Source of the DNA: Gyrodactylus bullatarudis
Taxonomy: Eukaryota; Platyhelminthes; Monogenea; Gyrodactylidea; Gyrodactylidae
Length of the DNA stretch: 64,000 nt
Direction of reading: 5' to 3'
Assembly: GCA_012064415.1 (NCBI GenBank)
Contig: SSNU01000272.1
Coordinates: 370,992-434,991 of the forward strand
The notes under the pieces: model-generated
Told to the model about the DNA's origin: nothing
The model's input: only the letters and a program-made list of their open reading frames with translations
Database searches by the model: none
Translations under genes and position numbers: made by a program
Shown: positions 9,192 through 21,370 of the stretch, piece after piece
Layout: each line of letters opens with the position of its first letter
How positions within the stretch are numbered: position 1 is the stretch's first letter

Positions 9192-12100
9192 TCATCTATT
9201 GATATTTTTCCTCTTATTCACTCGATCATTTATCTGCATTGCATTATCTTCCAATTTGGCCAGCTCAATTATCTCTTCAAGTTCCTTCTGAAAACTGAGG
9301 AAGTTTCTTTCGTTATTCTTGATTCTATAGAAAGAAAAATATAAATTGATTAATTTGGTTATAAGACATTTTTTTCATTTTAATTATAATGAATAATCAA
9401 ACTACTTTGCAGTAAGCATGCGAAACTTTATATCAGATTCTCTCCTTGGCACCTGGAAAATATTAATATAAGAGTTCGTTAAGTTTACCAAAAACATATT
9501 CGTCTTCTTCATTAGACTAACATTATCATCCTTATCTAAGCTCCTTAGCATAGATCCTTGTAGGGATAGTAACATCTTTTGTTGAATCATCAACTCCTTA
9601 CGTAATTTTTCGACTTCCCTACTTGTACTCGCTGTTGTCATTTCGTCTTGGTAAATCTTAAGTTTCTAAAGTAATAAATTCTTGAAATAATTCCATAGAA
9701 ATAAAAATCTATTTGGGAGAAAATTTTAAGATTTTATGATTTATGAGAATAAGTTATCACCAATGATGATTAAATCATACATAACTAACTCATAAAAAAC
9801 ATGAGATTAATTCTACAGATCATAATTTCTTTTGCCCAAATCTCTCTGGTTCTAGATCATTCTAACAAGACATGGAAAAATATGAATCGAACGATAAAGA
9901 TCAAGTGAATTTGACAAATCAATTAAGCTATCAATCAACCGTTAATCATTTTGAATGAATGACAAATATTTTATGAAATGAATGCATATACCAGCGTATA
10001 TATTATACAGTTTTAAAAATGTTTTGCTATTCCATTTGAACAGGCAAAGATGTAACGAATTTTGACCTTTTTTAAATCAAAGTTTTCCGTGAAATTTCCA
10101 CATACATATAATTTTGATAACAATGATGTGTGAGATCTGTAATAACTGAAAATTCGTTTGCAATCCGATACATAGTCGTGCATTGCCCATTTTCCCAAAA
10201 TTTTCTTGTAGGCATAGTGGAATAACAAAATTTAAAAGAAATGATCCTAACATGATTCTATTACTATTTTCTTTGAAAAAACCCTCGAAGGTTTATCAGC
10301 AAAAAAGATATTCGAAATTTTAGTGTATACGTAGTAAAAATTCATTGAAAATCTAGCGGCAATTTTAAAAAAGTCTGACCTTTAAACTTGAATATTATCA
10401 CGGCATATTATTATAGGCAAGCAAGTTGAAAGAAAATTTTTGAGACTTGATCTTATATAAAATAATGTTAAGAACTCATAGTATTATCATTTGAGTACTA
10501 CTCAATGAGTAGGTTTTTAAAATATGTTGACAATTTTTTACATCTCTATTGAACAGGCTGAGATTCAGCTTTCAAGGCATTTCTCATTGAGGTTGAATTG
10601 AAGCAAATTTACAATTTAATTTTTACACTGTTTTTTTTGTCTTGAAATTCTCACAGTTAAACACTGATAACCAGTGACTGATTCACAAATTTATCTAATT
10701 TAGACAGAATAGAGTTTTTACAATTAAACCACTTCCTTTTTCCAAAACTAAACAGATTGATGGGTATTTATGCTTGAAATCTTCACTTTTTTATCAAGAT
10801 AAATATCATGAGAAAATCTTTGGACTTTGAGTTGGAAGTAAAATAGATCAAAAGATTACCGATGAATTTGAGAATTTACTAATTTTTATAAAAATCCTAT
10901 TTTTTCATCAAGATCTCGAAATTTTCTAAACATATTTTGAAAACCTATTCAAAACGTACACTTTTACCAATTTAAAAAAAATCGAGAAAAAATTTAGAAA
11001 AATATTGGAGAGATTTTTAAATCTCGAGTTGAAAATAACTATTGCTCGAATTATTTTTGTAAACCGACCAGAATTTTATGATTTTTATTAGATAAACAAT
11101 TTTTGTACGAAAGGGTTCAATGGGTTCAGTAACCAAGTAGCCATCATTACCGTAGAACTAAAAAATCTCCTTTGGAAATAAAAAAGTAAGCCATTTACAG
11201 GGTCTAGAAGGGACACTATCTCCTAAAAAATTGTTTTTGAAAAAACTGCATATTCGTATTCTGAAAGCATACTCAATTTTCAATCTTGGTAATGTTCTTT
11301 GAACAGAATTCCTCTGGGTTTTGAAGGCTTAAACATTGTTTAAAAATCATGCAAAAGTATTATCTAGGCTTCAAGAAAAAACAAAACTTGGAATTAATTT
11401 ATTTCTATTGGAATAGGTTCACACCACCCTAGTTTTCAATGTTAGATCAAACTAATTTCTTACCTCTGATCGGCTCAACTTCTGTTTCTTTTCCTCTTTA
11501 ATATCAGCGATTTCGACCCAAGAATCTGATTTATCTGAGACCATGTCAACTGGATTAAACGGAGGACTTGGATCATCTGTATGAACTGAAGATCGTATTG
11601 GATTCTCCATATCATTCAACTGTTGGCTGAGTTGATCGTTTGTTGCATTTGGATCTTGATTGACGTCTTCTGTCAAGAGATTGTCAATTTCTGCCGTTGT
11701 ATTTTGCTCATTCACTGGCTCCTCTTCATAGTTATCATCTCAAGAAGAATTACATCATAGTTTTCACTCAGATAATTCAATTATCAACTTTATTATATAC
11801 CAGAGATTCACGTAATTTTGTATATACGTCCGAAAATCCACTTATTTGCATTTAGAAATTATTTGAAGTATTGAAAAAACAAGAGTTGTATTTACACTGA
11901 ATACGTATTTCTTAAAGCTTCATCAGCAGTGTTACTTTAAAAATGGAAATTATTTTATAAGAACTCAGGTGATGACAGCACTGATCTCTGGATTAAAGAG
12001 AAATTCTTTATTAATACTATTAAACCAGATCTGTGTGTTCAAAAGAACCGTACATATTCTCTTATATTACCCTGGCCTATGTGAGCTTTTCCACCTTTTT

Positions 12101-15100
12101 TCTCTTCAATTTTGCTATTAATGTTGAGTTTTGGGGTGTTTTTTCAGCTTGCATTAGTTTCTTTTATGAAATTTGCTTCTTACTATTTTCATTCTTATAT
12201 TTGTAATTTTATTATTTCAATGATTATATTATAATTTCCATTTTTAAAGTAACACCGCTGATGAAGCTTTAAGAAATACGTATTCAGTGTAAATAAAACT
12301 CTTGTTTTTTCAATACTTCAAATAATTTCTAGATCAACTTTATAGTTCATCTTAAATGTCTTACATGCAACTTATCAAATGAACATTTCTTGGAACCTTA
12401 TTTGAGAAAATTGAAATTTGTATTCTAATTTCAAACTTCATTGCTATCACCAAATGTACAAAAACGTGAAAGAAGAAAGATAAATGTTTTTCTCTTGCGT
12501 AATTGAAAGAAAAAAAATTATAAAATTCTCTTACTCAGGCAAGAATAAATGAATTAATAAAAGTTTATTTTAATTTCTAGCAAGACTGGGAAATTCGATT
12601 TTTAAGCCAGCTTATTTCATCTCCTGAAAGTAAGGATAAAATTTATTTATTGAACTCCATGATGAAATGAGCACAGGAGTTGTAGAGATATGCAATATCT
12701 TCGAAATCGATAAAAATTTAAAGCTCAAAAAATTTTGATAATTGGGTTATTTTCGAAATTCTGAAAATGGCCAGATTTTTCATAGACCAAAAAGATGGAA
12801 TTAAAATTTAAGATCACTCTTCATTCTTACTCGGTGCTACAGTCTGTTGTTCCTCTTCGTCTTCTTCATCTTCTAGTTCATCTTGGGTTTTTTCCTCATC
12901 CAAGGCCTCCTGAGTTTCTGTTTTACCACCACCTTCCAAGGCTTCATTCAGCCGGTCAATTTCTTCTCTGCACTTTTTAACCTGGACTCAACAAATTAAT
13001 AAATTCATACAAATTTCAATTTCTTGCTCTCATACACTGGTAAGAAGAGAATTGAAAAAAAACAGAAATACAATACGCTGTGTGTCTCGTTGATCTATCT
13101 TCTACTACTGGGTTCTCATTAAATTATTCTTTCTATTTCGATAATTTATGTAAAAATATCAGAGGTAGGTTCAAAAGAGAAAAGATATGTAATACAAGCA
13201 AGTAAAGAACTACATGAGAAGAGAACTAAAAAAATTTAAATACGGCAAAGTAGAATTTAGAGTTTTAAACTTGTCAGATTCGTTTTGATTTTGAGCTTCA
13301 TCAACTCAGAAAAAATGAATACCATCGGCTGAATTTCAACAGTTTTATATCTCTTGTTTTCTGAGTTTCATAGTATACTCTATTACATAATCAAGGTCGT
13401 AGAAGAATGACCTTTGCTCGATTAATTATTAAATAATGTATCTATCTACTTAAAATAACAAAATTTGCAAAAATAAGGGCTTTTGGGATGATATAAAGTT
13501 GCAATAGCAAGATAATCTAATAAAGGATGATTTTCTAAAAAAATTCTAATGGTTCTTCATAAAAAAACTCCAGTTAAACTCAATCGAACTGAAGAAATGA
13601 AGTTTTCATTGAGATTCGAAACAAAAGTCAGATTTCTATCTTTGCGAGCAGTAGTTTGGCTTACTTCTTCTTCGTTAGCCGCCTTTATTACCTTGACTCC
13701 CATCAGCTCCTCTTTTAAGATGTAATTTTCTTTTCTGAATTGGGCCAATGATGTTTGGTAGAAGACTGCCGCTTCAGCAAGAGCCTTATTGTCCTCTCTG
13801 GATCTTTGGATGGCCTCATTTAGTTCTACTGTTAGGTCTTGATTACGTGTTAGCCAGGCTGCTCTTTCAGACTTGTATCGTTCTTCTATGTGCTGAAGAG
13901 TTAACTGGAAAAATATTTTATTTTCGAGACTTTCATGATAATAATTAATTCTGCCATTTTTTCGAGTATATGTAAAGTCTAATCTTTATTTACAAGCTTC
14001 GAAACCTGATGGAATTTTCCTGAATTTCAGTTCAATTTATTCTAAATAGAGATCTTTGGTAATAGATTTAATCTTCATGTATTTAAATATCCTTCCACCA
14101 AATTTCGTTCAAAAATATCTTTTTATACTCTTGTAAATTTTCAAATAAAAAAAGTTTTTCAGCTGATCAAAATTTTTATATTCATGAAAAATATGAGCAA
14201 TTTCACTTTTGATTAATCTTCACTTTTAATCTTAAAGGTTAAATTAGACAACAGTTGGCCCCTCTTATTTCTCTCTAAGTTTACTTTGAATCGTGTTGGT
14301 CTCTTTTGGTCAAGGGATTCTTTTTTTTCATCGATGTTAAAAAGCTCTTAGTCTCTTTGTCACTCAGAAAAATTACTGCAAAACAAGAGGGGGCAAATGT
14401 TCTATTGAATAGCCATCTTAAAGATGATTTAAGTCATTTCTGCAAATAATGTGAATTCAAGTTGAAATCATTTGAAAAAGAGTGCAGAATGATCTTAATT
14501 CTGAATTTTGAATCATCTTTCAAATACATTAATTAATTTTTAAATAAACTCAAAACATTTAATGCTTGGTTTCTTTCCTTAAATATACAAATGCAGCAAA
14601 GGAAATGTTGATAACATCAAACGATGGAATAAACATTAAATTTTTTAAATATGTAATACTATGGACTGCTATCTAATGGTGTCAACTTTTTCTCGACACC
14701 GATAATATTAGTTGAGTTTCACTTCAGGAAATCTAAAATGACTAGTTGTTAATAATAATTCATGCAATCGTTTCTTAAAAAAAAATTTCAGGATGCATGC
14801 GTTTTCCTTTCTTTTTCTACAGAATTTTTCACCCCACACAAACACAATATTGATTATTTTACAGTACAAAATCGATTATTTTCTCACTCTTAGATCATGA
14901 ACTTCTAGAATTGTACTCTGCATTGATCTCCGTGTAGCTTCATCGACACTAGGTCTTGCCCTTTCTTCATCCAACTGTCTATTAAGACGTTTATTTTCAT
15001 CTTGGCATTTTGCTACCATTTGTTGGTAGTCAGCTGACGAAGTTTTAATGGCATCTCGGGCAGCTATCAGTTTAATTTCATACTCTTCAAGTTTCTTTTT

Positions 15101-16366
15101 TAGGTCTTGATTCTCTTTTGAAATTCGATTACGTTCCATTTGATAAATTGTCTTAATTTTGTGAATGGATTCCTTAAAATTTTAATCTTTAAATTCAAAT
15201 TAATCTTAAGCTGGCGAATCGCCAGTGGCGATGCTTAAAAAATTACCACCATTCGATAGACAAAGTTTCTTTTTAATGATATGAGAAGTTTTTTTCAGGA
15301 TTGAATAATTACCATAAAGTAAGTTTAGAAAGTGATTCTTATTCGGAAAAATTGAAAAAATTAATTCGAGTAACTTCTCCATAAGCAACATGTTTGGCTA
15401 TGAATGAAAGAAAACTCTTCTATAGAAGTTGTTTCGAGTTAAGCGTTTTCTTGTAAATTTTTAGAGTATAGCCTATAATTACTTCATTCCAAATATCTTG
15501 AATATGTAAACCAGAAATAAGTTAAGGATGTCTTATCGGATAAGGCTTATCCTTAGTGCACTTGAATTTTTTCAGCACACTTGGAAAACAGTTACGAAAG
15601 CTAGTTAAAAACAAAATATCTTGAATGAATTTTTTGGGCAAAAATAAAAAAATTATTGTTGTTAAATGTTATGCGATTCCAACTTTGATCAAAACTTAAC
15701 AGGATCAATTTAATATAACAAATTAATATTGCAAGAAATCTATGCCAAATCTCTTTCAGGCAAAGGAGAGGGATAATAAACATTTTTAAAGAGTAAAGAT
15801 AATTATAGAAAATATTCTTGAGAACTATGCAATTAACATTCTTCGAGGAAATTTCCTCTTGAAAATAATTTTTCTATTTTTAAATTTGTTTTCTGGGGTA
15901 AGGCCATCTCAGATATATGGTCTCATGAAAACAATTCTTATTCTAGACATTTAACATAATAGCAAAGTGTGGTCACTGTTTATTTCTATGAATTTAACTT
16001 GATGAAGAATATAACATAAAAAAACTGAATGAATTATCTTTATAATTCACTTAAAAGTAGTATGTATTAACCCTATGTAAAGACCTATATTTTTTGAAAA
16101 TTCTGCATTTTTCCTGAAAAAATTCTTTTATGTGACCGCCATAATTATAATACAGATAAGTAGATGATTATAAGAGAGCTAACTTTAAGAAAATGAATTT
16201 CCTCTATCAAGTTGTCCACGCTGACATCATAGCGAATATCCAGCTTGGAATATTCCCTCTCAAATGGGATATTATGAAGATTCTTTGAAATTTCTCCATC
16301 ATCCTGCCTCTGATTGCCAATTATGCGTCCAATTTTTGATTTTTCGTTAGCCCTTTCATAGTCCAT
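9192..16366 (-). CDS. Multi-exon coiled-coil protein, family not recognised
   Basis: Eight exons on the minus strand (16184-16366, 14888-15172, 13665-13904, 12831-12981, 11464-11738, 9489-9665, 9406-9452, 9192-9324) join without a break to 496 aa. Residues about 50-240 are long heptad-type helices, for example ISKENQDLKKKLEEYEIKL and KCQDENKRLNRQLDEERAR. A strongly acidic, disordered middle follows (DELEDEEDEEEQQ, then Asn/Gln/Asp-rich), and a second coiled coil (SREVEKLRKELMIQQKM) ends it. Introns 1-5 are long (about 0.7-1.8 kb), whereas introns 6 and 7 are 36 and 81 nt. Five of the seven introns are phase 0, typical of repetitive coiled-coil genes. The ATG at 16366 may follow a further 5' exon, because a TTTAG acceptor immediately precedes it. 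A cytoskeletal or centrosomal structural role is plausible but not shown. Confidence 0.7.
11853..12331. mobile_element. Palindromic MITE in intron of the coiled-coil gene
   Basis: Arms of about 100 bp, 11853-11957 and 12231-12331, are near-perfect inverted copies (gaaattatttgaagtattga... against ...tcaatacttcaaataatttc). They contain the word acactgaatacgtattt and its complement. The element is flanked by TA on both sides, which fits Tc1/mariner-type insertion. The interior of about 270 bp has no ORF, so it is non-autonomous. Confidence 0.85.
14236..14312. repeat. Dispersed repeat shared with 31411
   Basis: About 70 bp (ggttaaattaga, cccctcttatttctctctaa, gtttactttgaatcgtg) recur at 31411-31480 in the same orientation with few differences, and both copies are followed by aagggattc. 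It lies in an intron of the coiled-coil gene. No terminal repeats are seen. Confidence 0.6.
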
Positions 16367-16924
16367 ACTAAAGTTCAAATAACTGGATATAGTTAAACGT
16401 GTTATGCCCAGATATATGATTGATTTCTTCCAAAAACTTCTTTAACTATTTAAATATTATTGGCTATATACTATATTTATTAACTATTAGTTAATAATTT
16501 AGATTATAGAGTAGCACTCACTATGGTAATTTCAAGACTATCATAAGTAGTTAACTTTGAAAGGTGAAAAAGGTACAGTATATGAGATGATTTGAAAATT
16601 AAATTTGTAAGGTCATGAGAGCAATTTTATCATCACTACTGTAACCATTTAAGCTAGGCTTATTTAAAAGAATTAGCTTGACTTTCACAGGATCTCAAAT
16701 CGAGATTCTCATCAATGTTTAAGATTCTCTTGACAATCATTTAATCGACACTTTCTTCATTGAAATTTTTAATTCAGGTTAATTTCAAATAATTTATTTG
16801 ATTTAAATTATGTCAATTTTTATGAAAGTCAATTTAATATTCTGTCATTATATAAAAATAAAATTTTGATAAATATCATGATCTGGTTATAGGAAAATAG
16901 TAGTTAAAAAAGAAATGTTTCTCT

Positions 16925-19080
16925 TCAAGCGGAATCACCCCTGAAATTTTCACTATCATTAGGAGATGAACTATCGCCATCTCTCTCGTCAACACCAACT
17001 ATAAACCCGTAGTAATTAGAAGGATCTTGTTCTCTTTCCTCAATTTCTTCTTCCTCAGTAACATTCATAAAAGGAACTTTATTCGCTAAATTAGACTGCA
17101 ACTTTCTACCAGCAACTAGATTCTTTGACTTGAGGATATCACGAAGGTTCTTCGAGAAAGTCATTTGATTACGGCCTTTGTGTACGAGAGAAACCTTTCT
17201 TGTATCCCTTAAAATGTTGGGTATCTTATTTTCAGGAATGTGCTCATCGAGTTTATTTTTGAGTTTACCATCATCAAAGTGTAATCCCCTTTCCAGATCT
17301 ATTTGAGAGCCAGCATGAGGGAGATACGAGAAGGAAGGATTTGCTAAAAATTGTTTTGTTACATTCTTTGGCAAATCACTTAGTTCAGAACTCGAAAGTT
17401 CCGGTTTTATTGCAGCATAATGAAGTTTGAGGGCAATCTTCTGGTAGACGTGCAAAATTTTTTGGTCATAGGTTTCTGGTTCCCTCTGTAATATCTTCCT
17501 GATATAGGTATCGTCAATGTGAATAAAAAAGTCCCTGACTCGATTTCTTCCTCTCTGATTGGTGATTGCTTCGATGCCAGACAGAGAATGATCTATAATC
17601 CTTGTGTTTAATGTTGCAAATATGCTTAGCTCTTCCTTTCCAGCCATTTTGATCTTGAGCAACTTTACAAGTGGCTTCATTGTCATTCCCATGAATCCGA
17701 CAGTAAAAAGAATTATCCACAAGGTTGAGGTTATGATAATCTTCCTAATCTCGGCACCGTTATATTTGAACATGTCTTCTGTAATTAGTGTTGATAGGGA
17801 AAAGGCAACTGCTCCTCTCAGGCCACCATAAATAAGGATTAGCTGTTCTGTTATGGATATTTTTGTTGTATCCACTCGTACCCAGTTAATGAGACCTGTT
17901 AAGAAAAATGTAACAACAATACGAGCAAAAATACAAATTACTATGCCCCATAACATGAACCCATTGTGCCAGACCAGGTCTTCTACGAAAAACTCAATGC
18001 CAAGAAATAGAAATATGATCGCTTCGCTTATGCCAGCTGCCTGCTTTGATACCTGCCGAACTATTGTGACTGAAACTTGGTCTTATGTTGTGGAATGCGT
18101 ATGCTGCTTGGACCAGACCACAGCCGATCATCGAGATTAGACCACTCCATCCGACTAAATCTCCAATGATATAGGCAAAATATCCCATCAAAAGGATGAT
18201 AACAAAATCACCTTCATTCTTAAATCGAGTTATCAGGCATGATATGACACCAACCAGACAGCCCAAGAGTAAACCTCCGAATGCTATCGTGAAGAATGAC
18301 ACAATGCCTAGTACTATTTGAGCCCCTGTCACATCATCCTTGTCCATGAAATTACTTCATAATGTTGTAGAGAACTATGGTTACAGCATCATTCAATAGA
18401 CTCTCTCCAAAGACCATGTAATAAAGACTGAATTCGACTCCAATATCCTGAAATATGGCCAAAACAGCTACAGGATCAACTGCTACAATGAGTGAGGCGA
18501 AAAGGAGATAGCCCTTGAGAGTAAATCCCTGATCAGGAGGTCCCATTGCTCCGGCTAGATCCAAGCCATACATGATGAAGCCGATGATGAAAAAGTTCAA
18601 TATTGTTCCAATTATAGCGTAAACATTTATGCTTCCCAAGTACTCTCCAAACGTTCGATTATACAGGCTGTACGAAGAGTCTAATATAATTGGAGGAAGT
18701 AGAAAACTGAAAAACAAAGTTGGACTTAATCGCCAAACTGTTTTATCGAAATTTTGAGCAAATCCATACTCAATTACAGCTCCAAAGATAATTCCAATAA
18801 TAATCAACATCAGAGATTCTGGCAGGTATTCAGCGAGAAAATGAATCTTGTGATAAAACCCTCGAAAGATTATCACAATCAAGATGAAGACCATGAGAGT
18901 AATGTGGATGGCATACTCAGCGTACTTCCATTCGACAACAAAAACGTTTAGACTTTGAACATGATGTGTCTGCTCAACGCAGGCGACCGCAGCATGACTA
19001 GTTTCTGTTACATTAGTGCTCTGCTGTGAAATTGGTATCGCACATAGGATGAATAAAATGATTAATAGAGTATGTTTCAT
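16925..19080 (-). CDS. Plasma-membrane-type Na+/H+ exchanger, intronless, two apparent 1-base frameshifts
   Basis: A start at 19080 gives a hydrophobic signal segment (MKHTLLIILFILCAIPIS) and then the SLC9 transmembrane core. Core motifs include LPPIILDSSYSLYNRTF, LIVAVDPVAVLAIFQ, the transport-site motif VFGESLLNDAVTIVLY, and the helix LILIYGGLRGAVAFSL. A cytoplasmic tail with GMTMKPLV, LNTRIIDHSLSGIE and an acidic C-terminus follows. It should exchange Na+ for H+ across the cell membrane. No introns are needed over 2.1 kb. The frame breaks at 18352-18354 (AAG then TAA) and at 18079-18080. Dropping one base at each point restores an uninterrupted alignment to SLC9A1-4-type proteins with no gap, so the lesions look like assembly indels or very recent mutations. 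Total length is about 715 aa. The family is certain, the subtype is not. Confidence 0.9.
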
Positions 19081-19146
19081 AAATTGATTGCGTAATTTTT
19101 TTTTATAAAATTCACCCGTTATCTGGTCTCGTAAGAAAATTCTCAC

Positions 19147-19761
19147 TATCTATAAGTAAATGACATCACTTGGTAATCCAATTAAAAATTTGCTTAATGC
19201 TCAAAAGTACTCAACTGTAAAATATTTTCGTGCTGGTAATGTTTTTAACACATGAACAACCTGATAATTTTTGATTGAGATTCCTGACTTTTTAATCTTG
19301 GTGTGTTAATCGTTTATTTCATTTACCTAGATGAAATGTATTGGAAACTCGTAAAATCAAAGACAAAGAATTCGAATTGATCTAGAAATTTTTAAATAAT
19401 TTGGGGAAATAGTGCACGTTTTTAGAGGGAATTTTAATTGAAAGTACAGACGCAATAGCTTGAATTTTTCAAAAGAAGGTGCATTTTTCATTCAATTAGA
19501 AATATTATTGAACTAAAATATTAACCAAGCTGTTGAAATCGGTTAAATTTGAGGTGAAATCCAGTAAATTTGGCAAAATTAGTATTACTATAAATAAAGT
19601 TTAAACATTTTTTAGAGTTTTGGCCAACTTGATTATTTAAAAATAAGAGAATTGAAGATTTCAATTTGAAAATATTAAAATTTCCATACTATTTTGTGAA
19701 ATATAGTTAATCTTTTCGTTGTTGAGGTGACACTGTACCTTTTTGTTAAAACAACGTTGTC
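19147..19761. other. Intergenic, nothing recognised
   Basis: AT-rich sequence upstream of the Na+/H+ exchanger and before the foldback cluster. No supported exon, RNA gene or repeat boundary is seen. The exchanger promoter should lie at its low-coordinate end. Confidence 0.4.
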
Positions 19762-20202
19762 AATAAGTTGTGGAAATTAAAAAAAATTTCCGAAAAAATT
19801 CAATCTGACCGAAATTAGGCTGTTTTTTGATTTTCGAAAACGCACCAAATTTTCACTTCTTCAACTTTTTATCGATTTCAAAGATTTGAAACTGTTAAAT
19901 GAAGTTGTTCGAGACCAACATAAGGCAAAGAAAGATAATCTCCCATCGTGATAATCAATAAATTCAAATTTTTCAATTTCCCATAATAATGACGAATTTC
20001 TGTGAATTTCTGCAGCCGAATTCGAATTCTTTGTCTAATGTTGGTCCCGAATAACTGTTTCAAATCTTTGAAATCGATAAAAATTTTGGATTCGTACGTT
20101 GATAAAGCGAAAATTTGGTGCATTTTCGAAATTCGAAAAACAGCCTAATTTCGGTCAGATTGAATTTTTTCGGAAATTTTTTTAAATTTCCACAACTTAT
20201 TG
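19762..20202. repeat. Foldback repeat 1
   Basis: The ends are inverted (caataagttgtgg at 19762, ccacaacttattg ending 20202) and the homology continues inward through caatctgacc/ggtcagattg and tttatcgatttcaaagattt/aaatctttgaaatcgataaa to about 19943 and 20023. The result is a near-complete palindrome of about 440 bp. No ORF is convincing. Confidence 0.85.
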
Positions 20203-20299
20203 GTTCATTTTATTATGGAATTCGAAAAATAATCTTTTTCCTTACTTTCCGAGGAAAAATATTGAGTTTTTTATAAAAAAAGTAAATTCTCATCTTGAT

Positions 20300-21035
20300 G
20301 TCAACTAAAGCTAATTGATATGAAGTTAGGAATCTATGATTTTTACAGAAATCTCGATATTTTCATCAAGAATTCAAATTTTTCTTGGAATCCTACTCGT
20401 GTTGTCCACTTTCACCAGTTGAAGAGAAAAATTTTGAAAAAAAATTATTTTTATGAAAAATGTGGCCATTTTTCAAATTCCCATTTGGCTCCAAAATCCG
20501 ATTTTTTCGAACTTTGAACCGAAAATTTTTATTGATTTGAAAGTTGGAAGTCGATCAAAAGAGGTTTTTCAGGATAAAAATTAGACAAGAAAAAAAAATT
20601 AAACTGAATCTGATCTGATGCATAACCTCAGTATCGTTTGAGAATTGAATTTCAATTTTTTGATCATTTTCATTACTTGAAAATCAATGAAATTTCGATA
20701 AATCAAAATCTCTCAAAAAAGTGGTAACTGTCGGTAATTTGACGGTGCTAGTCAGCTTTCTTGTCTTGTTTTGATCCTGAAAAACCTCTTTTGATCGACT
20801 TCCAACTTTCAAATCAATAAAAAGTTTCGGTTCAAAGTTCGAAAAAATCGGATTTTGAAAATTGGCCGTATTTTTCATAAAAATAATTATTTTTTCAGAA
20901 TTTTTTTCTTCAACTGGTAAAAGTGGACAACATGAGTAGGATTCCAAAAAATCTTTGAAAAATTCGAATTCTCGATGAAAATATGGAGATTTCTGTAAAA
21001 ATCATAGATTCCCAACTTCAACCAACTTTAGCTTT
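20300..21035. repeat. Foldback repeat 2 with ~285-bp arms
   Basis: The left arm, 20302-20588, is an inverted copy of 20754-21033. Matching words include tgtccactttcacca/tggtaaaagtggaca, cgatcaaaagaggtttttcagg/its complement, and the terminal aactaaagc/gctttagtt-like ends. The spacer is about 165 bp. It is directly abutted by foldback repeat 1. No coding capacity is seen. Confidence 0.85.
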
Positions 21036-21104
21036 AGGAATAACTTAACCTGTGATCACACTCAGGCTTATTGTGTAAGAATGTTGATTCCAAATATTAT
21101 CACT

Positions 21105-21370
21105 TGACTGCTTCGAATCATCGAAATCGATAAAAATTTTGGGTTCAAAAGTCGAAAAAAGTGGAAATTCGGTACATTTTCGGAATTCGAAAAACGGCCT
21201 AATTTTGGTCAGATTGAATATTTTTCGGAATTTTTTCGAATATCCACACATTATTAGCTCATTCCGTTTTAGATTTTAAAAAATTTTTTTTTCTGTGAGT
21301 CCGGGGAAAAATATTGATTTTTTTGTAAAAATAGTAATTTCTCATCTTCATGTCAACTAGCTTTATAACA
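21105..21370. repeat. Direct copy of the right half of foldback repeat 1
   Basis: This segment repeats 20050-20320 in the same orientation (gaaatcgataaaaatttt, gaaaaacggcctaatttt, gtcagattgaata, cttcatgtcaactagcttt). Foldback repeat 2 is thus bracketed by two direct copies of this half. Confidence 0.75.

Noticed and set aside
18338..18355. A 17-nt intron (GTAATT...ACAAG) joining the first two parts of the Na+/H+ exchanger
   Set aside because: It is in frame, but dropping a single T instead gives an ungapped alignment with the conserved Phe retained after the LYxxM helix. A second 1-base break 270 bp away supports indels over a record-short intron.
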